6,133 nt of DNA from an uncultured Fibrobacter sp. (GCA_934691725.1 CAKUTF010000071.1:1-6133), one strand, 5' to 3'; shown: positions 1 through 5,976, counted from the stretch's first letter. The notes: generated by a model not told the origin, from the sequence alone. Numbers and translations: made by a program.

Positions 1-120
1 TTTTTAAAAAATATCGTGCCAGCCCAGTATTTGCAAGGGCTAGAGGCTATTTTGGGTATCCAAATGACACTTTAGCCATATTTTCTTTATTTCCCCCCCC
101 GAAAAACTCCCCGTCAAAGA

Positions 121-170
121 AAAAAGGACCAAAAAAGAAATACTCTCCTTTATAGGGAGAGTACTTCTTT
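121..170 (-). terminator. Intrinsic terminator behind the 68-aa ORF
   Basis: On the minus strand two arms (169-156 and 148-135) pair over 14 bp with one G-U wobble (position 164 with 140) around a 7-nt loop. U-rich sequence follows (A-run 131-136, then the A-run ending at 125 on the plus strand). The wobble pairs only in minus-strand RNA; in plus-strand RNA it is an A-C mismatch and the trailing sequence is less U-rich. That orientation fits termination of the minus-strand ORF ending at 200, although some bidirectional activity is possible. Confidence 0.7.
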
Positions 171-199
171 TAAATAATTACTCTTACTCTTAAAATTCG

Positions 200-406
200 T
201 CAGCAGCAATAGTCCACGCACATAGGCATCTTTCGAGACAGCTTGCCGTAGTAAGCCTCGTTCTCGGAATTACGGCGGCTGTGGGTAAAGGAATCGGAGA
301 CATCTTCAAATTCTGCCGGGGCTTTTCGTGACCAAAGATAGCTTTGATGTGCCAGTAAGTTTTTTTCCCCATTTTTCATCTTCGGCTTCACATTAATGAA
401 ATTCAT
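200..406 (-). CDS. Small orphan protein, 68 aa, cysteine-rich C-terminus
   Basis: I do not recognise a family. The frame runs from ATG at 406 to TGA at 200-202. It is polar, rich in Ser, Arg, Asn and Glu, and has no membrane segment or signal peptide. It ends in Cys-Val-Asp-Tyr-Cys-Cys, which could bind metal or form disulfides. Support for coding: the 3' half uses codons like the neighbouring genes (GGC, TAC, AAG, AAC, TCC, CGC), and the frame lies between two minus-strand terminators (494-460 upstream, about 170-121 downstream), so it behaves as its own transcription unit. The start is uncertain: TTG at 409, ATG at 406 and ATG at 379 (58 aa) are all in frame and none has a good Shine-Dalgarno sequence. 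An overlapping frame (372-190) gives a less protein-like translation. The region could instead specify a small RNA. Confidence 0.45.
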   Translation of the reverse strand: MNFINVKPKMKNGEKNLLAHQSYLWSRKAPAEFEDVSDSFTHSRRNSENEAYYGKLSRKMPMCVDYCC

Positions 407-459
407 CAAGAATGGACTAGAAAAATTTGTCGATATGTGTTTATTATTTCTTCCTAGGC

Positions 460-494
460 AAAAAAAAACTCCATTTTTCGGCGTGAAAATGGAG
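460..494 (-). terminator. Intrinsic terminator behind NSS-metS
   Basis: In minus-strand RNA a perfect 9-bp stem (494-486 with 477-469, CTCCATTTT / AAAATGGAG) with an 8-nt loop is followed at once by nine U residues (plus-strand A-run 460-468). It starts 35 nt after the metS stop codon. No plus-strand gene is nearby, and the T-run lies only on the minus-strand side, so its direction is clear. It separates the symporter genes from the small ORF at 406-200. Confidence 0.88.
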
Positions 495-529
495 CGAAAA
501 CCTTAGCCGTGCAGAATTTCTGTTTTGGA

Positions 530-640
530 TTACTTCTTCTTGAAAATTTTATAGAAGCAAAAAACATTCAGAGCGATGATTGCGGTCCACGAAAGAATCA
601 TGAAGACAAGACCGCTTGTCGAAAGTTCCTGCAGTTCCAT
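530..640 (-). CDS. metS: MetS-like small subunit of NSS transporter, 36 aa
   Basis: This is a tiny single-pass membrane protein of the kind encoded directly after bacterial NSS symporters (methionine/alanine importer small subunit family). MetS of Corynebacterium glutamicum is required for transport by MetP. Residues 1-8 are polar, about 9-30 form one hydrophobic helix (LVFMILSWTAIIALNVFCFY), and the end is basic (KIFKKK), which places the C-terminus in the cytoplasm. The TSGLVFMILSW stretch fits the family pattern. The ATG at 640 is chosen over an in-frame ATG at 727 because it follows the symporter stop by 1 nt and has a strong Shine-Dalgarno sequence (GAGGAGG) 6 nt upstream; the longer version would overlap the symporter tail and add a non-hydrophobic extension. 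It is likely made only with the symporter. The substrate is unknown and metS is a family label. Confidence 0.82.
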   Translation of the reverse strand: MELQELSTSGLVFMILSWTAIIALNVFCFYKIFKKK

Positions 641-641
641 A

Positions 642-2267
642 TTAAGCCTCCTCTTCGGTTTCGCCGATACGGACTTTTTGAATTTGATCGTCTCTGCCGC
701 GGAGTGCGCGTCCGCTTTTCCAGGCATACCAGATGGCCGCGTTTACGAGAAGCACGACAAGTACCAGGCCCAGGCGGAGTCCCCAGATGAAGTGTGTCTT
801 AAGCATGGTGAATCCGCAAAATTCAACTTTTGCGCCAGCGGGAATATTTGAAAGCAGAAGGACGCCCAGCCCGTCATGGAATGTCCAGGCGACGAGAAGC
901 GCGAGAAGCGCAAACGGGCAGACATAGCGGATGACGATGCGGAAAGGTTTTGAAATCCTGAGTGCGGAACCTTCTGCGAGCAGAGCGAATGCTTCGGATT
1001 CTTCCGGGTTATCCTTGGACTTGCGGCGACCGAGGATGAACGAGAAGATGAAAGCCTGGATGGTTCCTAAGACGATGAGGAGGAAGCAGCCGCCCCAGAA
1101 GTCCAGTTCATCGACCGCCCCGGCGGCGAGACCGAAAATGCTGATGAGCCCGCCGATGAAAGTCACGACGCCAATCGTCGAAACGGCGCCTTTCCGGGAG
1201 AACTTAAGGTCGTCTTCGCAGAAGCTGATCAGCGGCTGGATAATGGATATTGCGCTTGTAACGCCGGCGAAGAAAAGCATTCCGAACCAGAGCGTCTGGA
1301 ATGCACCGCCGAAGGGAATCTGCCCGAATACGTGCGGCATGCTCTGGAACGCGAGCCCGAAGGTTCCGAGTTTCGCGCATTCTTCAATGTTTGCACCGGC
1401 GATGAGGACCGCTAGCGGAATGACGATCGTGCCACCCAGGATGACTTCGGCAAACTCGTTGGTCGCTCCGGCGGTGAGCGAGGAGAGCGCGATGTCCTCG
1501 TTCCGCTTGACATAGCTCGCATAGCAGAGGACGATTCCCATCCCGAGGCTCATCGTGAAGAAGACCTGGCCCGCGGCGGCAAGCCATACGGACGGATTCG
1601 TGAGGGCCGAAAAGTCCGGGTTCCACATGAACGCCAGTCCCTTCCCGATGCCAGGCAGCGTGAGAACGCGGACAACGAGAATGATGCCCATGACGAGAAG
1701 CAACGGCATGCAGACCTTGTTCGCCCGTTCGATTCCCTTGCGGACGCCAAACGAGAGGAGTGCCATGTTGCAGGCGAAGGTGATGAGGAAGAAGACGATT
1801 GCCGCAGGGAACGGTCCCAGGTTCTCCTTGAGCATGATGAAGTTTTCGAAGAATTCGGAGATTTTTCCCGCAGCGACGACTTCAGAAAGCGTCCCGGTCA
1901 GCGAATACCACGCAAAGGCGAGAATCCACGACTCGATGAACATATAGTAGAAGCTGATGAATAGCGGCGGCAAAAGCCCCATGGATCCCAGATATTTTCC
2001 CCATGGCTTTCCGATGATCTTGTCGTAGGCTCCCGGAGACGTGCCGTGGCGAAGAATTCCGGCGTAGCGTCCGAGCGTCCATTCGATCCAGGACAGGGGA
2101 ATGCCCAGTACCAAAAAGGCGATGATGTAGGGGATGATGAACGTTCCGCCGCCGTTTGTCGCGGCCTGTACGGGAAATCGTAAAAAGTTTCCGAGTCCGA
2201 CTGCGCTTCCGGCAACCGCCAGAATCACGCCTATTTTCGAACCCCAGTTTTCTCGGTGTTGTGCCAT
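642..2267 (-). CDS. Na+-dependent amino-acid symporter, NSS (LeuT/MhsT) family
   Basis: This 541-aa inner-membrane protein with a LeuT fold should import an amino acid with Na+. The N-terminus aligns without gaps to Aquifex LeuT (recalled numbering): G20, A22, V23 and N27 of the two Na+ sites, R30 of the outer gate, the NGGG turn (38-41) and Y108 of the substrate site. Further on, F237, T238 and S240 match LeuT F253, T254 and S256; N270 matches N286; T337-S338 match T354-S355; D389 lies in the DELDFW outer-gate motif. E274 occupies the LeuT E290 position, which in this family marks Cl- independence. M243 replaces LeuT F259 in the pocket, so specificity probably differs from leucine. TM10-11 are separated by a charged loop (about 413-440), and a charged tail follows TM12. 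The ATG at 2267 has AAGG 8 nt upstream. It is coupled to metS, suggesting Met/Ala-type import, but the substrate is not proven. Confidence 0.95.
   Translation of the reverse strand: MAQHRENWGSKIGVILAVAGSAVGLGNFLRFPVQAATNGGGTFIIPYIIAFLVLGIPLSWIEWTLGRYAGILRHGTSPGAYDKIIGKPWGKYLGSMGLLPPLFISFYYMFIESWILAFAWYSLTGTLSEVVAAGKISEFFENFIMLKENLGPFPAAIVFFLITFACNMALLSFGVRKGIERANKVCMPLLLVMGIILVVRVLTLPGIGKGLAFMWNPDFSALTNPSVWLAAAGQVFFTMSLGMGIVLCYASYVKRNEDIALSSLTAGATNEFAEVILGGTIVIPLAVLIAGANIEECAKLGTFGLAFQSMPHVFGQIPFGGAFQTLWFGMLFFAGVTSAISIIQPLISFCEDDLKFSRKGAVSTIGVVTFIGGLISIFGLAAGAVDELDFWGGCFLLIVLGTIQAFIFSFILGRRKSKDNPEESEAFALLAEGSALRISKPFRIVIRYVCPFALLALLVAWTFHDGLGVLLLSNIPAGAKVEFCGFTMLKTHFIWGLRLGLVLVVLLVNAAIWYAWKSGRALRGRDDQIQKVRIGETEEEA
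647..653 (-). promoter_or_regulatory. Strong Shine-Dalgarno of metS, inside the NSS 3' end
   Basis: GAGGAGG on the minus strand overlaps the last codons of the symporter (Glu-Glu-Ala-stop) and sits 6 nt before the metS ATG. It decides the metS start and implies translational coupling: a ribosome terminating at 642-644 is positioned to reinitiate 2 nt downstream. Confidence 0.8.
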
Positions 2268-2325
2268 AGGTGTAGCCTTTTTAAAGGAATTTGCAACAAG
2301 ATAGTAAATGTTTGAAATTTCGTTG

Positions 2326-2379
2326 GGTTTTCGGACTGAAAAATGCCTTTTCAGATTTTTTTTTCGCGAAACGAAAACC
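2326..2379. repeat. Nested inverted repeat between azlD and the symporter
   Basis: An outer 8-bp perfect inverted repeat (2326-2333 GGTTTTCG with 2372-2379 CGAAAACC) encloses an inner 7-bp hairpin (2336-2342 CTGAAAA with 2348-2354 TTTTCAG, 5-nt loop). The outer arm reaches the last base of the azlD stop codon. On the minus strand this could fold in the azlD 3' end or symporter leader but has no U-run after it. The rest of the 111-nt gap (2268-2378) shows no convincing promoter, only a -10-like TACTAT on the minus strand without a matching -35. Confidence 0.5.
2336..2364 (+). terminator. Terminator-like hairpin facing the plus strand
   Basis: The 7-bp hairpin 2336-2354 is followed on the plus strand by A and then nine T residues (2356-2364), which is intrinsic-terminator architecture. 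The stem is A/T-rich with only two G-C pairs, so efficiency is doubtful. No plus-strand gene precedes it. It could stop antisense transcription into azlD, or it may simply be part of the nested inverted repeat. Confidence 0.4.
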
Positions 2380-2690
2380 TAGAGGATTATTCCGTCGATA
2401 AGGAGGACCGCTGCGCAGGCTGCGCAGGCGACGAAGACAAGTCCGCGACCGAGAAGGGAAACGGCGACGGCTGTTCCGAGCGCGGCGATTCCGGAAAGGC
2501 GTGATTCGGTCGCATAGAAAATCGCGGGAACGGTCATCGCGGAAAGCACCGTGTAGGGAATGTAGGCGAGAAAGGATTTCCAGAAGACGCTTTGGATTTC
2601 GTTCTTTAGGACGACAAAGGGAATGGCTCGGACTAGATAGGTAACGCCTGCCATCACCAGAAGATAGATTGCGTAATCGTGAAGATTCAT
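2379..2690 (-). CDS. azlD: AzlD-like branched-chain amino-acid exporter small subunit
   Basis: This 103-aa inner-membrane protein has about four hydrophobic helices and family-typical segments: TYLVRAIPFVV near residues 16-27 and AYIPYTVLSAMTVPAIF near 41-57, followed by a glycine/alanine-rich helix ending in LLIDGIIL. AzlD acts with AzlC as a two-part exporter for branched-chain amino acids; the relevant E. coli pair is YgaZ/YgaH. I place the start at ATG 2690, which overlaps the azlC TGA as ATGA and has AAGGG 7 nt upstream. An in-frame ATG at 2747 would add 19 polar residues inside azlC and is unlikely. The length is normal for the family. The stop is TAG at 2379-2381. Translation is probably coupled to azlC. 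The exact substrate is not visible from sequence. Confidence 0.9.
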   Translation of the reverse strand: MNLHDYAIYLLVMAGVTYLVRAIPFVVLKNEIQSVFWKSFLAYIPYTVLSAMTVPAIFYATESRLSGIAALGTAVAVSLLGRGLVFVACAACAAVLLIDGIIL

Positions 2691-3376
2691 GCCGGATCCC
2701 TTATCGGAAAAAGCTTTGCCGCGAAAAGCGACGAAAGGACCGCGCAAAGGATGATGGCGAATCCCGTCGAAACATTTTTAAGTCCGGGAACATAAAAAAA
2801 GGCGAAGCTGAGGATTACCGAAAGAATGACGGCAAGTAGCGTCGGACGATGGGACTTTGCCTTGGGAACGACGATGGCGACGAACATGCCGTAGAGGGCT
2901 ACGCCGAGAGCGTTGGTGAGAATGTTCGGGAGCACTTCGCCCGCAATTGCCCCGGAGAGGGTTCCGAGCGTCCAGCCGATGTAGGGGAAAGTCGCAAGCC
3001 CCAGAAAGTAGAGCGGCGTTACGCGGTCCTTGGCGTTCATTGCGAGCGCATAGATTTCATCGGTGATGCCGAAGCTTAAGAGGAGGCGTTCGGGCGTCCT
3101 GAATTCGGGCGAAACTTTCTGGGAAAGGGAAATGGCCATCAGCGAATAGCGGAGATTGATGAAGAACGTGGCGAGCGCCATCTCCAAAAAAGTTCCCGCT
3201 GCTTCCATGATTTTTAGACCGGCGAACTGTCCTGCCGAGGTGAGGTTCGTCATTGAGATGAGCGTGACAAGCGGCCACGAGAGGACCTTGGAACCGGCGA
3301 TCCCGAACGAAAAGGAGACTGCTAGGTAACCGATGCCGATGGGAAGCCCATCGAAGAGGCCTTTGGAAAATTTCAC
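2687..3376 (-). CDS. azlC: AzlC-like branched-chain amino-acid exporter large subunit
   Basis: This 229-aa polytopic inner-membrane protein is the larger partner of AzlD and should export branched-chain or related amino acids. Recognisable features in order: an N-terminal GLPIGIGYLAVSFSFGI helix, the SAGQFAGLKIM segment (47-57), FFINLRYSLMAISLSQ (71-86), the family signature GITDEIYAL (103-111) with its acidic pair D106-E107, and a hydrophobic C-terminal half with several more helices. The start is GTG at 3376, the only usable start between the in-frame purF stop (3386-3388) and the first conserved residues; a weak GGGTGA made by the end of purF may serve as ribosome-binding site. It lies 9 nt after purF and overlaps azlD by 4 nt, so co-transcription with both is likely. 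The functional link to purF is unclear. Confidence 0.92.
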   Translation of the reverse strand: MKFSKGLFDGLPIGIGYLAVSFSFGIAGSKVLSWPLVTLISMTNLTSAGQFAGLKIMEAAGTFLEMALATFFINLRYSLMAISLSQKVSPEFRTPERLLLSFGITDEIYALAMNAKDRVTPLYFLGLATFPYIGWTLGTLSGAIAGEVLPNILTNALGVALYGMFVAIVVPKAKSHRPTLLAVILSVILSFAFFYVPGLKNVSTGFAIILCAVLSSLFAAKLFPIRDPA

Positions 3377-3385
3377 GGTGCGAAA

Positions 3386-4771
3386 TCACCCACAGCTGTA
3401 CTTGCCGGCTTCCTTGCCGATGTACTCCGGGTATTCCCCGTCGAAACATGCCGCGCAGTATTCTTCAGGCGCTCCGGTGCATTCCTTCATTCCCTGGATG
3501 CTCAGGTATCCGAGGCTTTCGACGCCGAGCATCTTGGCGATTTCTTCCGGGGACATGCTGCCCGCTGCGAGATCGCCGGCGTTCGGGAAGTCCATCCCGA
3601 AGAAACAGGCGTGTGCGACGGGAGGCGATGCGATACGGATATGGACTTCGGTCGCGCCTGCATCGCGGAGCATTTTTGAGAGAATTTTGAGCGTCGTGCC
3701 GCGGACGATGGAATCGTCGACGACGCAGACTTTTCGGTTCTTGAGGACGCCTTCTATCGGGTTGAACTTGAGGCGCACTTTCTGGGCGCGGACATTCTGG
3801 GTCGGGTCGATGAAGGTGCGCCCGACGTAATGGTTGCGGAGAAGCCCGATTTCAAACTTGATGCCCGAAGCGCGAGCGTATCCCAGTGCGGCGGTCGTCG
3901 AGGAATCGGGAACAGGGATTACGATATCCGCTTCGACGGGGCATTCGCGGGCGAGCTGCTTTCCCATCTTGCGGCGGACCTTGTCGCAGCTTTGCTCAAA
4001 GATCTTCGAATCGGGACGCGCAAAGTAGATATACTCGAAAATGCAATGGGCTCGACGCCCCTTGGTGCAGAAGGTTTCGGAATGGAGACCGTCCTTGGTA
4101 ATCGTCAGGAGTTCGCCAGGCTGGATGTCCCGGACGTAATTCGCCCCGAGAAGATCGAATGCGCAGGTTTCGCTGGCGATGCACCAGCTGTTACCGAGTC
4201 TTGCAAGCGACATCGGTCGAAAAGCGTAGCCGTCCCGGGCGATGAACATCGAATCCTTCGAGAGGATGATCATGCAGAAGCATCCCGTGAGCTTTGAAAC
4301 GGACTTCTTGATGGCTTCACGGAGGTTCGGGGCCTGTGTCCGAGCGATTTCGTGGAGCAGGATTTCCGAATCGGATGTCGTCTGGAAAATATGTCCCGCC
4401 TCTTCCATTTCGGCGCGGAGTTCCGCGGCGTTAGTCAGGTTTCCGTTGTGGACGATGGCGAGCTGTCCCCACTTGCAGCTTACGAGAATCGGCTGGGCGT
4501 TCGCGAGCGTACTCGAACCGGTCGTACTGTAACGGACATGTCCGATTCCCGCAAATCCCTGAAGCTCATCGACGTTGTATTCGCGGAGAAGCGTCGAAAC
4601 CAGTCCCATCGATTTGCGGACACGTACCTTTTCGCCGTTCGTGATGGCGAAACCCGCGCTTTCCTGTCCGCGGTGCTGCAGGGCGTAAAGTCCCATGGCG
4701 ACATTGCGAGCGACATTTTCACCGTTGTAGATTCCGATGACGCCGCATTCTTCGTGAAGTTCATCCAGCAT
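3386..4771 (-). CDS. purF: Amidophosphoribosyltransferase (glutamine PRPP amidotransferase)
   Basis: This 461-aa cytoplasmic enzyme catalyses the committed step of purine synthesis: PRPP and glutamine give 5-phosphoribosylamine. The N-terminal Ntn glutaminase domain starts at Cys9, the catalytic nucleophile, after a short propeptide (MLDELHEE) expected to be cleaved. Glutamine-site motifs include R80-Y81, N109-G110 and the S133-D134 region. The C-terminal phosphoribosyltransferase domain has the flexible loop RNHYVGRTFI (312-321) and the PRPP loop VCVVDDSIVRGTT (348-360). Cys243, Cys389, Cys439 and Cys442 match the spacing of the 4Fe-4S ligands in the Bacillus subtilis type; E. coli PurF lacks this cluster. 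The cluster makes the enzyme oxygen-sensitive, which suits an anaerobe. The ATG at 4771 has AAAGAGG 5 nt upstream. It starts 59 nt after the prenyltransferase gene and ends 9 nt before azlC. No purine riboswitch is visible in the short leader. Confidence 0.97.
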   Translation of the reverse strand: MLDELHEECGVIGIYNGENVARNVAMGLYALQHRGQESAGFAITNGEKVRVRKSMGLVSTLLREYNVDELQGFAGIGHVRYSTTGSSTLANAQPILVSCKWGQLAIVHNGNLTNAAELRAEMEEAGHIFQTTSDSEILLHEIARTQAPNLREAIKKSVSKLTGCFCMIILSKDSMFIARDGYAFRPMSLARLGNSWCIASETCAFDLLGANYVRDIQPGELLTITKDGLHSETFCTKGRRAHCIFEYIYFARPDSKIFEQSCDKVRRKMGKQLARECPVEADIVIPVPDSSTTAALGYARASGIKFEIGLLRNHYVGRTFIDPTQNVRAQKVRLKFNPIEGVLKNRKVCVVDDSIVRGTTLKILSKMLRDAGATEVHIRIASPPVAHACFFGMDFPNAGDLAAGSMSPEEIAKMLGVESLGYLSIQGMKECTGAPEEYCAACFDGEYPEYIGKEAGKYSCG

Positions 4772-4830
4772 GAAAGCCTCTTTGATGTGGATTTAAAATC
4801 TAGTAAAAAAGCGTGGACGGCATGGCTCGG

Positions 4831-5655
4831 TCAGAGGCTTGACGCGATTAAAGCGATAAGCCCGAGCAGCATGGCTGCCTTGGTCTGTTTTTGGGCTTTC
4901 CGAAAATTTCCGCGGGCCGTATTGCGAAAGATGCAAAGGCAGAAAGGGAAAAACGGAATGACGAAGAGGAGAAAACTCCCGGGGAGCCAGGATAGGAAAA
5001 CGGGAAGGGGAAGGCAAAAAAAGGTGAGGACGAGAAACGACGAGGCGAGGACCTGGGCGGGAAATTTTCCGGCGAGAATCGGGAACGTGACGATGCGCGA
5101 ATTTCTATCGCCGTCCATATCTTCAAGATCCTTGAGAATTTCGCGGACGAGCGTGAGAAGGAAGGCAAAGCCGATGGCGACGAAAAGCGGTCGTTCGTTC
5201 GCTTCGGGATAAAAGGATGCCCGGACTAGTGGTGTTGCGCAGAGGGCGGCGACGGTTATGTTCTTTAAGAGCGGAATTCTTTTGAGAAAACGGTCGTAAA
5301 GAAAAAGGGCGGCAAAAAGCGCGGCATAAAAGGTGACGTGGAATGATGGGCAGACGCTTTGGAAGGCTGCGGGAACGAAAGCGAAAACAAACGAGACGAG
5401 ACAGAAAAAAACTGCAGCCGAAACGGAAATCTTCCCGGAGGGCAGCGGACGCTCCGGATGGCTTATCCGGTCGATAGAAACATCGAAAATGTCGTTTAGG
5501 ACATTGCCGAATGCGATGGCGAAAGCGAAGGCGAGCAGGTCCGCAATGAGAATCGCGGGTGAAACGTTTCCTCCGGAAATCGCATAGCCGACAACAAGCG
5601 TGAGAAGGGCTATTAAAATGTTTCCCGGGCGCGACATCTTGACAATGGAGAGCAT
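4831..5655 (-). CDS. UbiA-family prenyltransferase, DGGGP synthase-like
   Basis: This 274-aa integral membrane protein has about eight to nine hydrophobic segments. It carries the two Asp-rich motifs that bind prenyl diphosphate through Mg2+: NVLNDIFDVSIDR (51-63, N54, D55, D58, D62) and KDLEDMDGDRNSR (175-187, D176, D179, D181, D183). The segment SHPERPLPSGKIS after motif 1 and the REILKDLEDMDGD form resemble geranylgeranylglyceryl-phosphate geranylgeranyltransferases (DGGGPS) more than MenA, UbiA or heme-O synthase. DGGGPS homologues are reported in FCB-group bacteria, where a role in ether lipids is proposed. Substrates here are inferred, and a quinone or other prenyl acceptor remains possible. 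The start is ATG 5655; ATG 5637 (MSRPGN) is an alternative, and neither has a clear Shine-Dalgarno sequence. It is the first minus-strand gene, directly downstream of the repeat-rich gap, so that gap must hold its promoter. Confidence 0.88.
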   Translation of the reverse strand: MLSIVKMSRPGNILIALLTLVVGYAISGGNVSPAILIADLLAFAFAIAFGNVLNDIFDVSIDRISHPERPLPSGKISVSAAVFFCLVSFVFAFVPAAFQSVCPSFHVTFYAALFAALFLYDRFLKRIPLLKNITVAALCATPLVRASFYPEANERPLFVAIGFAFLLTLVREILKDLEDMDGDRNSRIVTFPILAGKFPAQVLASSFLVLTFFCLPLPVFLSWLPGSFLLFVIPFFPFCLCIFRNTARGNFRKAQKQTKAAMLLGLIALIASSL

Positions 5656-5687
5656 GGGACAAAGATAGATTTTTGTTGAGAGCGCTT

Positions 5688-5699
5688 AGAGCTTAGAAC
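5688..5699 (+). repeat. AGARCTTAGAAC flanking repeat, left copy
   Basis: AGAGCTTAGAAC matches the copy at 6050-6061 (AGAACTTAGAAC) at 11 of 12 positions in the same orientation. The two copies bracket the composite repeat and hairpin cluster. They could be target-site-like duplications or merely another dispersed short repeat. Confidence 0.4.
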
Positions 5700-5943
5700 C
5701 GCGGACGTCTATGTTCAGGGATGAGGGAATAGTCCGCAGACGTCTAAGAGAATGAGGAATTAGCAATGAGCAATTGGTCTGTGAACGTCTAGGTTTAGGG
5801 ATTAGGGATGAGGGAATAGGGATTAGTCCGCAAACGTCTAAGGAAATGAGAAATTAGCAATGAGTAATGAGGAATTGGTCTGCGGACGTCTAGGGGAATG
5901 AGTAATTAGCAATGAGTAATGAGAAATTGGTCAGCAGACATCT
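5699..5943 (+). repeat. Composite minisatellite: six ACGTCTA cores, two spacer types
   Basis: Six copies of a core ending in ACGTCTA begin their ACGTCT at 5705, 5740, 5785, 5834, 5886 and 5938 (the last reads ACATCT). Spacings are 35, 45, 49, 52 and 52 nt. Two spacer types occur. The 'AGGGAT' type (after cores 1 and 3) carries AGGGATGAGGGAATAG. The 'AATGAG' type (after cores 2, 4 and 5) carries AATTAGCAATGAG and ends in AATTGG. Core form depends on the spacer before it: after AGGGAT spacers it reads TCCGCARACGTCTAAG, and after AATGAG spacers it reads GGTCNGYRRACRTCTAGG. GTCCGCAGAC (5732-5741) is the exact reverse complement of GTCTGCGGAC (5879-5888). No frame here looks coding. It lies between the divergent prenyltransferase gene and the right-edge gene. 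Function unknown. Confidence 0.8.
5798..5821 (+). other. Canonical G-quadruplex motif
   Basis: Four GGG runs begin at 5798, 5805, 5812 and 5819 with exact 7-nt period and 4-nt loops (ATTA, ATGA, AATA), meeting the usual G3-N1-7 pattern. It lies in the AGGGAT-type spacer between cores 3 and 4 of the composite repeat. The shorter spacer after core 1 holds only two such runs (5718-5720, 5725-5727). Whether it folds in vivo is not known from sequence. Confidence 0.6.
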
Positions 5944-5976
5944 AGGCTTTTGGAATGCGGAATAAGGTATGATGTC

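Noticed and set aside
4..45. AGCCC/GGGCT inverted repeat (24-28 with 39-43) near the left edge, with A/T-rich sequence on its left
   Set aside because: Only 5 bp pair continuously and the minus-strand U-run begins several bases too late, so I do not call a terminator. It lies too near the edge to judge.
3..191. Plus-strand frame open from the left edge to a stop at 189-191
   Set aside because: It runs through the terminator hairpin, a nine-C run and low-complexity A/T-rich sequence, with no recognisable protein feature. The openness is best explained by composition.
190..372. Alternative minus-strand frame of 60 codons overlapping the small ORF
   Set aside because: Its translation looks like an off-frame product (many Pro/Thr/Cys, no coherent composition), and codon use favours the 406-200 frame. 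It remains a weak alternative.
530..727. Longer 65-aa version of the MetS-like protein starting at 727
   Set aside because: The extra 29 residues are basic and polar, overlap the symporter tail, and lie before a far better start with a strong Shine-Dalgarno sequence at 640.
931..1515. Plus-strand open frame of 194 codons
   Set aside because: It is fully antisense to the symporter and its Ser/Pro/Met-rich translation has no domain; the minus-strand frame carries clear LeuT motifs.
2379..2747. Longer 122-aa AzlD starting at 2747
   Set aside because: It would overlap azlC by 61 nt and add a polar extension absent from the family; ATG 2690 gives the usual ATGA coupling and a ribosome-binding site.
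4352..5212. Long plus-strand open frame of 286 codons spanning the purF/prenyltransferase junction
   Set aside because: It is antisense to two well-supported genes, lacks any recognisable motif, and crosses their intergenic gap. It arises from the GC-biased third positions of the genes opposite.
5699..5943. CRISPR array
   Set aside because: Core spacing is uneven (35-52 nt), the 'spacers' are themselves repeats of two types, and cores are degenerate. CRISPR spacers would be unique and the repeats near-identical.
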